Positions 18,403 through 26,255 of a DNA stretch of 64,000 nt are shown here, in pieces (the stretch's first letter is position 1; each line of letters starts with the position of its first letter). The stretch is from Martelella sp. HB161492 (GTDB lineage: Bacteria; Pseudomonadota; Alphaproteobacteria; Rhizobiales; Rhizobiaceae). The notes below the pieces were generated by a model, which had not been told where the DNA came from, ran no database searches, and saw only the letters and a list, made by a program, of their open reading frames with translations. A program made the translations under genes and the position numbers. The stretch covers positions 124,001-188,000 of the forward strand of contig NZ_JAATVV010000009.1 in NCBI RefSeq assembly GCF_013184775.1, read 5' to 3'.

Positions 18403-19292
18403 TTGCCTTCGTCGACATAAGCGCGCATGCCAAGATAAAGGGCGTCGAATGCCGCACGGCAGTGGGGCGAGCGTCCGAGGTCTTCATGCATGGTGATATA
18501 GACAGGAAGCGACAGCGGAATGGCGCCTTCAAGAACCTCGACAAGATCCGCCTCCCGGCGGCCGAGCTGCAGCTGGCTGAGGCCAATGCCAAGGCCGGCA
18601 CGAATGGCGGCAAGCTGGGCAAGGTTGCTGTCTGTCCTGATCCTGAAATGCGGCAAGGCGAGATCGGGAAAAGCACGCATGCTGTCGCGGACATAGCTGA
18701 GTTCGCGATCAAAGCCGATCACCGTATGGCGAGCAAGATCATCGAAGGTCTGCGGTATCCCGTGTCGTTGCAGATAGCGGCGATGGGCAAAGCAGCCAAT
18801 GCCGATCCGCCCGGCAAGGCGCATTCTCAGCGCATCCTGCCGCGGCTCGACCATGCGAAGAGCGATATCGGCCTTACGCAGCAACAGGTCCTCCACCGAG
18901 TCGGAGATTGACAGCTCAATTTCGAGCGCCGGGTGTGCTTCAAGCAGCGGCTCGAGCACAGCCGGCAGAACCTCAACGCCGATCACCTCACTGACGCTGA
19001 TGCGCACCGTGCCGGAGACCTGACCGGCCGTCTGTGATGCCGCGCGGCCAAGCGCTGATGCTGTTGCCGCCATGGCCTTGGCCAGCGGCCGCATAGAGAG
19101 GGCAACCTCGGTTGGCTGCAATCCCTGCTGGGACCGGGTGAACAGCGGTTGTCCCGCCGCAGCTTCCAGCGCGGCGATATGCCGGCCAATGGTCGGCTGC
19201 GTCAGTGCAAGCTCACGCGCGGCCGCCGACAGCGAGCCTTTTTCCAGCACGGCCAGCAAGGTGCGATAATGGTCCCAGCTCAGATCACTCAT
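18378..19292 (-). CDS. LysR-family transcriptional regulator
   Basis: A 304-residue LysR regulator: winged helix at 1-65 (LSAAARELALTQPTIGRHIAALE) and a two-lobe co-inducer domain from about residue 92. It is transcribed divergently from the dehydrogenase gene at 19389 across 96 bp, the classic position for a LysR regulator controlling its neighbour. Its 3' end overlaps the channel gene. The inducer is unknown. Confidence 0.9.
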   Translation of the reverse strand: MSDLSWDHYRTLLAVLEKGSLSAAARELALTQPTIGRHIAALEAAAGQPLFTRSQQGLQPTEVALSMRPLAKAMAATASALGRAASQTAGQVSGTVRISVSEVIGVEVLPAVLEPLLEAHPALEIELSISDSVEDLLLRKADIALRMVEPRQDALRMRLAGRIGIGCFAHRRYLQRHGIPQTFDDLARHTVIGFDRELSYVRDSMRAFPDLALPHFRIRTDSNLAQLAAIRAGLGIGLSQLQLGRREADLVEVLEGAIPLSLPVYITMHEDLGRSPHCRAAFDALYLGMRAYVDEGNQSGKSGI

Positions 19293-19388
19293 ATATTTAT
19301 GTATAGCAACGGCAGAATTTTATGCAATTCCGTATGGGGGGCATGTGAGCGCATCATGCATTCATCACGATTGCGATGGAGATGAGCG

Positions 19389-20402
19389 ATGATTGAGGCA
19401 AAAGGGCTTGAGCGGCCAACGGCACTGGTTCTGGGCGCCGGCGGCGGCATTGGCGGCGCCGTGGCAAAAGTGTTGTCTGCACGCGGCTTCAGGATCAAGG
19501 CACTGTCGCGGCGTGCGGAGCAGATGCGTGTGGTCCGGCCCGAATATGAATGGATCTCCGGCGATGCCATGAATGGCGAGGATGTCACCAGAGCAGCAGC
19601 GGACGCGACGCTGATCTTTCACGGCGTCAATCCGCCAGGCTACCGGAACTGGGAGACGCTGGCCGTGCCGATGCTCGACAATACGATCGCCGCAGCGCGG
19701 GCGAATGCGGCGCTGATCCTCTTTCCCGGCACGGTCTACAATTTCGGCCGCGAGCAGTTGCCGTCACCGGAAGAGGATGCGATCCAGACGGCGACGACGA
19801 AGAAGGGACGGATCCGCATCACGATGGAGAACCGTCTGCGGGATGCCGCCGAAAGCGGCACGCAGGTTATTATCGTCAGGGCAGGGGACTATTTCGGCCC
19901 CGAAGTGGCCAATAGCTGGTTCAGCTATCTGGTCAAATCCGGCCGGCCGGTGCGCTCCGTCACCCGGATCGGCCGCAAAGGCGTCGGTCATCAATGGGCC
20001 TATCTGCCGGATGTGGCGGAAACAATGGTGCAGCTGGTCGAACGCCGCAGCGCGCTCGGCGCCTTTTCACGCTTCCATTTTGAGGGAACCTTCGATGCGG
20101 ATGGCGAACAGATGCTTAAGGCCATCGGCCGGGTCGCCGGATGCGACAATCTGAAGGTCAGGAACTTCCCCTGGTGGATGGTGCCGCTTGCCGCGCCCTT
20201 TGTCCCGGTGATGCGGGAGGTGCGGGAAGTGTCCTATCTCTGGCGGGAGACCCTGCACATGCGCAATGACCGGCTGGTCGCGGTGCTCGGCGCGGAGCCG
20301 CGCACGCCGCTGGACACGGCGATCCGCGTGACGCTGATTGGCCAGAACTGCCTGCCCGGGCCGGATGCCATTCCGCTTACAGCCCCAGCACGGACAGCAT
20401 GA
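19389..20402 (+). CDS. NAD(P)-dependent epimerase/dehydratase-like protein
   Basis: A 337-residue Rossmann protein of the atypical/extended SDR type. The nucleotide-binding motif ALVLGAGGGIGGAVA is at residues 12-26. Later landmarks are FPGTVYNFG (in place of the usual YxxxK tyrosine segment), ITMENRLRDAAESG with a possible catalytic Lys absent, and VRAGDYFGPEVANSW. The reaction is unknown. It is probably controlled by the divergent LysR gene, and its last 26 bp overlap the 3' end of the calcium/proton antiporter gene. Confidence 0.82.
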   Translation: MIEAKGLERPTALVLGAGGGIGGAVAKVLSARGFRIKALSRRAEQMRVVRPEYEWISGDAMNGEDVTRAAADATLIFHGVNPPGYRNWETLAVPMLDNTIAAARANAALILFPGTVYNFGREQLPSPEEDAIQTATTKKGRIRITMENRLRDAAESGTQVIIVRAGDYFGPEVANSWFSYLVKSGRPVRSVTRIGRKGVGHQWAYLPDVAETMVQLVERRSALGAFSRFHFEGTFDADGEQMLKAIGRVAGCDNLKVRNFPWWMVPLAAPFVPVMREVREVSYLWRETLHMRNDRLVAVLGAEPRTPLDTAIRVTLIGQNCLPGPDAIPLTAPARTA

Positions 20403-21480
20403 GGAAGGTCGCAAAGAGCACGAAATGCGTCATGCCTTCGATCGCGTTGGTTTCGCCGTCATTGACGTTGATGGCGGCGGCGACCAGCGTGATGGCGACC
20501 ATGGTGATCTGAACCGGTGTCATGGCCATGATAAAGGGCTGGCCGGTGAACAGTGCGATGGCCTCCACCACGGGCACGGTCAGGATGACGGTGGAGAGCG
20601 ATGCTCCAAGGGCGATATTCATCACTGCCTGCATGCGGTTGCCAAGGGCTGCGCGCAGGGCGGTGAGGATCTCCGGTCCTGCCGAGATGGCGGCGACGAG
20701 AATAGCCATCAGCGCCAGGGGCGCGCCGGTCCCCTCGAGCCCGTGATTGAGGAAGGAGGACATGAACTCGGCGAGAATGCCGATCAGGAGGACGCCAGCG
20801 ATGATGACGCCGATGGAGAAGGTGGTCGAGCCATTTTCGCCCTCCTCGCCGTGCTCCGCGCCGCCTTCGGTGACGGCGTGCTGTTTTTTCGGCGCGCGGT
20901 AGGAGAAGAAATAGCTGTGCTGGCCGACCTGCATCTTCAGGAAAAGGGCATAAAGCGCGAGCATGGCGACAATGGTGAAGCCGGAATAGAAGTGCCATTT
21001 GGCCTGCGGAACAAAGTCGGGCACGATCATCGATATGCCCATCGCCGTCAGGATCATCACGGAATAGGTTTTGCCGGAATCGCTGTTATAGGGCTGTTCG
21101 CCATGTTTGAGGCCGCCCAGAAGGGCGGCAAGGCCCAGTATGCCGTTGATATCCAGCATGACGGCCGAATAGATCGTATCGCGCACCAGCGTCGGCTGTT
21201 CGCTTTCCGACATCATGATCACCAGGATCAGCACTTCCACGGTCACCGCGGAGAGCGTGAGGATCATCGTGCCATAGGGATCGCCCGCCTTTTCAGCGAG
21301 AATTTCCGCATGATGGGCAACGCGCAGCGAGGCGCAGGCGATCGATGCCACCAGCAGCGCGGCAATGATCAGCAGTACCGGCCGCGAGGCATGGGCAAGC
21401 AGGTGTTCGAGATAATAGGCGATTGCCGCCACCGGCAATGCCTGAAGCAGTAAAAGCTCGCCCCTCAGCGCGCGCAGCAT
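20377..21480 (-). CDS. chaA: Calcium/proton antiporter of the ChaA (CaCA) family
   Basis: A 367-residue inner-membrane antiporter with about eleven transmembrane helices in two inverted repeats. The two alpha-repeat signatures are seen: HHAEILAEKAGDPYGTMILT with SAVTVEVLILV, and ISAGPEILTALRAALGNRMQ with NIALGASLSTVILTVPV. An acidic, cytosolic loop with EGGAEHGEEGENG separates the halves. It would expel Ca2+ (E. coli ChaA also Na+ and K+) in exchange for protons. Single gene on its strand; the 3' end overlaps the SDR gene. Confidence 0.92.
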   Translation of the reverse strand: MLRALRGELLLLQALPVAAIAYYLEHLLAHASRPVLLIIAALLVASIACASLRVAHHAEILAEKAGDPYGTMILTLSAVTVEVLILVIMMSESEQPTLVRDTIYSAVMLDINGILGLAALLGGLKHGEQPYNSDSGKTYSVMILTAMGISMIVPDFVPQAKWHFYSGFTIVAMLALYALFLKMQVGQHSYFFSYRAPKKQHAVTEGGAEHGEEGENGSTTFSIGVIIAGVLLIGILAEFMSSFLNHGLEGTGAPLALMAILVAAISAGPEILTALRAALGNRMQAVMNIALGASLSTVILTVPVVEAIALFTGQPFIMAMTPVQITMVAITLVAAAINVNDGETNAIEGMTHFVLFATFLMLSVLGL

Positions 21481-21579
21481 GGCATATCCCCAAAACGAGG
21501 TTGGTGTGATCCCTTATCCGGTATCAACGTGGCAGGCCGGCAAAGGTTTCGGCGCACCACGCGGATTGTTCCAAGGCTT

Positions 21580-22695
21580 TCAGCCGCCAAGGAAAGGATA
21601 ATCGATATAGCCCTCGGCGCCGCCGCCATAGAGCGTGCGCTGGTTCAGCGGATTGAGCGATGCGTTGATCCTGAGGCGCCTGACATAATCCGGGTTGGCG
21701 ATGAAGGCCCGGCCAAAGCCGATCAGATCGGCGCGTTCCTTCTCCAGTGCCTCGATCGCCTGGTTGCGGTCATAGCCATTATTGACCATCCAGGCACCGG
21801 TGCCATCCGTGCGGTAATAGGTCTGGCGCATTTCATCATAATCAAAGGGCCGCCCACCCTGGCTGAAACTGCGCTCGCCGCCTGTCGCGCCCTCAATCAC
21901 ATGCACATAGGCAAGATCATAGGCCGAAAGCTGGCTGGCGATATAGTTGAAGAGGCCCTGCGGTGCGTCGTCATGCACATCGTTTGAGGGCGTGACCGGC
22001 GACAGCAGCACCGCGGTGCGGCCGGAGCCGATCTCGCGGCTGACCGCGCCAACGATGTCGAAGAGGAAGCGGGCGCGATTCTCGATCGGTCCGCCATAAA
22101 GATCCGTGCGCTGATTGCTGCCCGAGCGCAGGAACTGGTCGATCAGATAGCCGTTGCCGGCGTAGATCTCAACACCATCAAACCCGGCCGCCATGGCGTT
22201 GCGGGCGGCCTTTCGGTAATCATTGATGATCTCCGAAATCTCGAATGGCTTGAGTGCGCGCGGCATCGACGTCTCGACGAAATCGCCGGTTCCGTCCGGA
22301 TAGACGACAAAGGTCTTGGCCTTTGCCTGAATCGCCGAAGGTGCGACGGGCGGATCGCCAAAGGGCTGGAGCGATTTGTGCGAAATGCGCCCGACATGCC
22401 AGAGCTGGCAGAAGATCTTGCCGCCGCCCTCGTGCACGGCGCCGGTCACCTGGCGCCAGCCGGCAATCGCTTCATCCGTATAAAGTCCGGGAACATCCGA
22501 GAAACCCTGCGCCTGTTCGGTGATCGCGGTTGCTTCGGAAATGATCAGGCCAGCGGTGGCACGCTGCCGGTAATATTCCACATTGAGCTCATTTGGTACC
22601 GCTTCAGGGGAGCGGTTGCGCGTCATGGCCGCCATAACGATGCGGTTCTCCAGCGTAACATCACCGATGGTGATTGGGTCGAAGAGATTTGCCAT
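21580..22695 (-). CDS. Old yellow enzyme family alkene reductase (NemA-like)
   Basis: A 371-residue FMN-dependent oxidoreductase. Features of the family: ITLENRIVMAAMTRNRSPE at the start, QLWHVGRIS, the active-site GFDGVEIYAGNGYLIDQFL (NemA family usually has His-Ala-Asn-Gly-Tyr; here Tyr-Ala-Gly-Asn-Gly-Tyr, so the His is replaced), RSGSNQRTDLYGGPIENRARF and FGRAFIANPD near the end. It would reduce activated alkenes such as N-ethylmaleimide, or nitrate esters. The missing HxxN-type His may alter substrate binding. Confidence 0.88.
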   Translation of the reverse strand: MANLFDPITIGDVTLENRIVMAAMTRNRSPEAVPNELNVEYYRQRATAGLIISEATAITEQAQGFSDVPGLYTDEAIAGWRQVTGAVHEGGGKIFCQLWHVGRISHKSLQPFGDPPVAPSAIQAKAKTFVVYPDGTGDFVETSMPRALKPFEISEIINDYRKAARNAMAAGFDGVEIYAGNGYLIDQFLRSGSNQRTDLYGGPIENRARFLFDIVGAVSREIGSGRTAVLLSPVTPSNDVHDDAPQGLFNYIASQLSAYDLAYVHVIEGATGGERSFSQGGRPFDYDEMRQTYYRTDGTGAWMVNNGYDRNQAIEALEKERADLIGFGRAFIANPDYVRRLRINASLNPLNQRTLYGGGAEGYIDYPFLGG

Positions 22696-22918
22696 GGATT
22701 CCCTTTCAGTGCCGACCGGCCGCGATGACGTCTACGAGAATTACATGATGGCCTCGCGCGGCGCAATTTCTCATCAAATGCTTTTGTTCTCTCAGTGGCC
22801 GAACCCTGTCAGGGCCTGCCGCTCAATCCGTGTCTAGTATCCTAAAATCGTTATCATAGGGTGAAACTGGTAAGAATTCGTTTACTTCGTTTCGCATTTT
22901 GCAGACTTTGAAAAGCGC

Positions 22919-23029
22919 AAAAAAAAAGGACCTCCAAAAGGGGTCCTTATGAGTTGTGAAGGTAAAACCTCCAGAGGGGAACAGCTGCTGCAGCGGGACT
23001 GGAGAGCCAACCGCCAGACGCATCAGCTA
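22919..23029 (-). ncRNA. AbcR-like small RNA, copy 1 (distal)
   Basis: An RNA of about 111 nt transcribed on the minus strand. Promoter: TTGCAA (23064-23059), 17-bp spacer, CATATC (23041-23036). It ends in an intrinsic terminator, AAGGACC paired with GGTCCTT, followed by nine T (22948-22919). It shares with copy 2 the 5' end AGCTGATGC, the central GCAGCAGCTGTTCCCCTC and TGGAGGTTTT, whereas the terminator stem differs. Two tandem RNAs beside a VtlR/LsrB-type LysR gene is the arrangement known for AbcR1/AbcR2 (alpha-r15) in Agrobacterium, Sinorhizobium and Brucella, which with Hfq repress transporter mRNAs. The family match is by synteny and architecture; I could not compare sequences. Confidence 0.78.
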
Positions 23030-23035
23030 TTAAGG

Positions 23036-23064
23036 GATATGGTTCTTTTTTGTGCGCATTGCAA
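23036..23064 (-). promoter_or_regulatory. Sigma-70-type promoter of small RNA copy 1
   Basis: On the minus strand, TTGCAA and CATATC are separated by 17 bp. The same two boxes at the same spacing occur ahead of copy 2, and sequence similarity between the copies begins just inside the predicted start. Confidence 0.65.
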
Positions 23065-23114
23065 TAGTTTTCAGCGGGCGATGCGAAAAAAAAGTTCAGC
23101 CCCTGTCAGATCGT

Positions 23115-23231
23115 AAAAAAAAAGGGCCACCGAAACCGGGGCCCTATAAGTTAGAAGGCTTCTCAAAACCTCCAGAGGGGAACAGCTGCTGCGGTGAGCC
23201 AGGGAGAAGTTGGCCACCAACTGCATCAGCT
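23115..23231 (-). ncRNA. AbcR-like small RNA, copy 2 (proximal to lsrB)
   Basis: An RNA of about 117 nt on the minus strand, upstream of copy 1. Promoter: TTGAAA (23266-23261), 17-bp spacer, CATATC (23243-23238). The 3' end is an intrinsic terminator, AGGGCC paired with GGCCCT, then nine T (down to 23115). The central block (GCAGCAGCTGTTCCCCTC then TGGAGGTTTT) is the same as in copy 1 and contains the C/U-rich, anti-Shine-Dalgarno-like segment expected for a target-binding region. Copy 2 lies nearer to lsrB, which in Brucella (VtlR) activates abcR2 directly. Family assignment is inferred from context. Confidence 0.78.
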
Positions 23232-23237
23232 ATGTGC

Positions 23238-23266
23238 GATATGCTCTTTCATTAGGCAATTTTCAA
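23238..23266 (-). promoter_or_regulatory. Sigma-70-type promoter of small RNA copy 2
   Basis: TTGAAA - 17 bp - CATATC on the minus strand. The AT-rich 23267-23340 region just upstream, between the promoter and the lsrB 3' end, is where a LysR-type activator site would lie; the rest of 23341-23578 shows nothing I can name. Confidence 0.65.
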
Positions 23267-23578
23267 TGTTCTATTGTGCATGGCAGCTATGCATTTTGTG
23301 TAAAATCACGACTATTGTGACTAAGTTCAAGTCATCCTGCATCTCTGCCTACAAATAAGGCAAAATCGCGACGGATCAATGCCGGTTCTGCGGCGCGACC
23401 GTGGCGCAGTCGTGGCGTCCGGTGTTTGGTGTTGGCCTGATTCTTGCCTGCGCAGCCGCAGCCTTGCGCTCGGCCCGGTTTTCAGGGGCCGGAACAAGGC
23501 CTCAGCGCCTGAGCGATTCGATTCTTCTGCCGGTGATGCTGACCTGACGATCGTCAGTTTCCCGCCCGCTGATCGCGC

Positions 23579-24490
23579 TCAGAAGCTCCAGTTACGGGCC
23601 TTTGAGACGATGAAATCGCGGAAGACTTTCAGCTTGGCCGAATTCTTCATTTCATCGGGATAGCAGAAATAGGTGTCGAAGGTCGGCACATCCGCATGGG
23701 TGACGAGCTGCAGCAGGCCGGGATCGCGACCGACGATATAGTCCGGCAGGATGGCGATGCCGATGCCGAGAAGCGCCGCCCGTTTGATCGAGGTCAGCGA
23801 GTTGATCTGCAGATGGGCCGGCCGCGGATTGTCGAAGGACCGCCCGGCGATCTCCAGCCAGTTGACGTCGAGCAGATAGCTCGGCGCCGGTTCGCCGAAG
23901 GAGATGATGCGGTGATTGTCGAGATCCTCGATCGTCTGCGGCTCACCATAGCGGTTGATATAGGAGGGCGAGGCGTAGACGTGCATGTGAACGGTGAACA
24001 GCTTGCGCTGAATGAGATCCGGCTGCAGCGGCTGGCGCAGGCGGATCGCGCAGTCGGCGTGGCGCATGTTCACGTCGACTTCCTCATTGTCGAGGATCAG
24101 CTGGATCTGCATGTCCGGATAAAGCTGCAGGAATTCCTGAACCTTGTCGGTCAGCCAGCCCTGGCCGAGGCCAACCGTGGTTGTCACCCGCAGTTTGCCG
24201 GATGGCTTTTCCTTGGTCTCGGTCAGGCGCATCCTTACGCCTTCGAGCTTCAGCAGCACGTCATGGGCGGTGCGGTACAGCAGCTCGCCCTGTTCCGTCA
24301 GGATCAGGCCGCGCGCATGGCGATGGAACAGCTTGACGCCGACATCCTGCTCGAGCGCGCTGACCTGGCGGCTGATGGCGGACTGGGAAAGATGCAGCTT
24401 GTCAGCCGCATGGGTAAAAGAGCCCGCCTCGGCTGCCGCATGGAAAATGCGCAGCTTGTCCCAGTCCAGAGGCATTCCTGAGCTCTTCAT
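23579..24490 (-). CDS. lsrB: LysR-family regulator LsrB / VtlR
   Basis: A 303-residue LysR regulator: N-terminal helix-turn-helix (AADKLHLSQSAISRQVSALE, residues 28-47) and a substrate-binding-like effector domain from about 98. The strongly conserved opening LDWDKLRIFHAAAEAGSFTH and the position directly after trxB and lrp identify the Sinorhizobium LsrB / Brucella VtlR orthologue, a regulator tied to oxidative stress, lipopolysaccharide and activation of the AbcR2 RNA. Only two Cys residues are seen (near 137 and 277). It starts 6 bp after the trxB stop, so it is cotranscribed with trxB. Confidence 0.9.
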   Translation of the reverse strand: MKSSGMPLDWDKLRIFHAAAEAGSFTHAADKLHLSQSAISRQVSALEQDVGVKLFHRHARGLILTEQGELLYRTAHDVLLKLEGVRMRLTETKEKPSGKLRVTTTVGLGQGWLTDKVQEFLQLYPDMQIQLILDNEEVDVNMRHADCAIRLRQPLQPDLIQRKLFTVHMHVYASPSYINRYGEPQTIEDLDNHRIISFGEPAPSYLLDVNWLEIAGRSFDNPRPAHLQINSLTSIKRAALLGIGIAILPDYIVGRDPGLLQLVTHADVPTFDTYFCYPDEMKNSAKLKVFRDFIVSKARNWSF

Positions 24491-24496
24491 GTCCGT

Positions 24497-25474
24497 CTAC
24501 TCCGCAGCGGCGAGCGTTCCCGCTTTTTGGGCAGTGAGGAAACGGTCCGCTTCCAGAGCTGCCATACATCCCATTCCCGCCGCGGTTACCGCCTGACGGT
24601 AGTTGTCGTCCGTAACATCACCAGCGCCGAAGACCCCTTCAATGCTGGTCTTCGTTGTGCCGGGCTCGGTCCAAAGATAGCCATTCGGCTTCAAGCGTAA
24701 TTGATCCTTGACAAGATCAACCTGCGGAGCGTGACCGATGGCGACGAAAACGCCATCTGCCGCGACTTCACGGGTTTCGCCTGTCACGACATTTTTCAGT
24801 CGTGCACCGCTGACTGTCGCGGGCAGGGGAGGCACTGCACTGGAACCGAGAATTTCGTCAATGGCGTGATTCCAGATTACGCTTACATTCTCAAGCGCGA
24901 AAAGCCGTTCCTGCAGGATTTTCTCGGCCCTGAAGCTATCACGGCGATGAACGACCGTCACAGTTTTCGCGATGTTTGCGAGATAAAGCGCCTCTTCGAC
25001 TGCGGAGTTGCCGCCGCCGACAACGATCACGTCCTTGTTGCGATAGAAGAAGCCATCGCATGTGGCGCAGGCGGAAACGCCGCCCCCCATGAAATGCTGC
25101 TCGCTCTCGATGCCGAGCCATTTGGCCTTGGCGCCGGTTGCCAGGATCACGGTATCGGCGGTCCAGGTAATGCCTGAATCCGTCGTTGCGACAAATGGCC
25201 GCTTGGAGAGATCAAGGCCGGTGACGATGTCATTGACGATCTCGGCACCGACATGTTCTGCCTGTTCCAGCATCTGGCTCATCAGCCAGGGGCCCTGAAT
25301 GGGATCGGCGAAGCCAGGATAGTTTTCAACGTCGGTGGTGATCATCAGCTGTCCGCCCTGATCAAGGCCGGCAATCAGCACTGGTTTCAGCATCGCGCGC
25401 GCAGCATAGATGGCAGCGGTATATCCGGCGGGACCGGAGCCGATGATCAGCACGGGGCTGTGACGATCGGACAT
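24497..25474 (-). CDS. trxB: Thioredoxin-disulfide reductase
   Basis: A 325-residue FAD enzyme that uses NADPH to reduce thioredoxin. The FAD-binding GSGPAGYTAAIYAAR is at residues 13-27, the redox-active CATC at 136-139, the NADPH motif GGGNSAVEEAL follows, and the FAD-contacting GVFGAGDVTD lies near the end. The ATG at 25474 is preceded by AAAGGAA and matches the family's start. It is first in a trxB-lsrB unit and divergent from lrp across 225 bp, probably a shared regulatory region. Confidence 0.96.
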   Translation of the reverse strand: MSDRHSPVLIIGSGPAGYTAAIYAARAMLKPVLIAGLDQGGQLMITTDVENYPGFADPIQGPWLMSQMLEQAEHVGAEIVNDIVTGLDLSKRPFVATTDSGITWTADTVILATGAKAKWLGIESEQHFMGGGVSACATCDGFFYRNKDVIVVGGGNSAVEEALYLANIAKTVTVVHRRDSFRAEKILQERLFALENVSVIWNHAIDEILGSSAVPPLPATVSGARLKNVVTGETREVAADGVFVAIGHAPQVDLVKDQLRLKPNGYLWTEPGTTKTSIEGVFGAGDVTDDNYRQAVTAAGMGCMAALEADRFLTAQKAGTLAAAE

Positions 25475-25699
25475 GTCAGTTCCTTTCAATGACACGTCTG
25501 CCCGGTCTGTGGCCGGCCAGCGCGTCCGTAAAATCTTTTCCCTCATTTATGGCTGCTCACCCCCAGCTTTCAAGGTGGTGATCTTCGCTACCAACAGAGC
25601 ATTTCAGACAGTTGAAAGATTCATGCTTGTTGTTGTAATATTATTGCGCAAATCAAGGTGGCTACGATTCACCAATCTCACATCATGAAGGAACACGGT

Positions 25700-26164
25700 A
25701 TGCGCGCCGATCTCGATGCGGTCGATCTGAAGATTTTGCGTGAACTGCAGCGCGACGGTCGTATCACCAATGTCGATCTGGCCGAGCGCGTTGGCATCTC
25801 CGCGCCGCCTTGTCTGCGCCGGGTTCGCCGCCTTGAAGAGGCCGGTATCATCGAGGGTTATCACGCCATGCTGAGCGCGCCGAAGCTCGGCTATGACCTT
25901 GTTGCTTTCTGCATGGTTGGCCTCAAGCACCAGTCGGAGGCTGAGCTCAAGGCTTTTTCCAAGGCGACCGATGACTGGCCGATGGTGCGTCAGGCCTGGA
26001 TGACCTCCGGCGAAACCGATTTCCTCTTGCATTGCGTTGCCGAAAATCTGATGCAGTTTCAGGATTTCGTTATCGAAGTTCTGACCAGCCATGAACATGT
26101 CGACACGGTGCGGACCATGCTGACGATTCGCCAGGTCAAGAAGGTCGGTCTGGTCGCGCTCTGA
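25700..26164 (+). CDS. Lrp/AsnC-family transcriptional regulator
   Basis: A 154-residue regulator with an N-terminal helix-turn-helix (RITNVDLAERVGISAPPCLRRVRRLEEAG) and a C-terminal RAM ligand-binding domain (VRQAWMTSGETDFLLHCVAEN). The Pro-Pro in the recognition helix is common in rhizobial members. I prefer the ATG at 25700, with AAGGAACACGGT ahead, over one five codons earlier. Gene order lrp / trxB / lsrB matches Sinorhizobium, where an Lrp gene sits between these and the lipopolysaccharide core genes. Confidence 0.9.
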   Translation: MRADLDAVDLKILRELQRDGRITNVDLAERVGISAPPCLRRVRRLEEAGIIEGYHAMLSAPKLGYDLVAFCMVGLKHQSEAELKAFSKATDDWPMVRQAWMTSGETDFLLHCVAENLMQFQDFVIEVLTSHEHVDTVRTMLTIRQVKKVGLVAL

Positions 26165-26255
26165 CTGCTTGAGACTGGATATTGGCCAGCCGGCAAGCGC
26201 CCGCTTTCCCGGGACGGCACGATGCGCGGTCAGGACCTCGCGGGAGGCCGACGCT

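Noticed and set aside
22919-23266. A CRISPR array or IS remnant for the repeated block beside lsrB
   Set aside because: There are only two copies, of gene length, each with its own promoter and terminator, which fits duplicated small-RNA genes.
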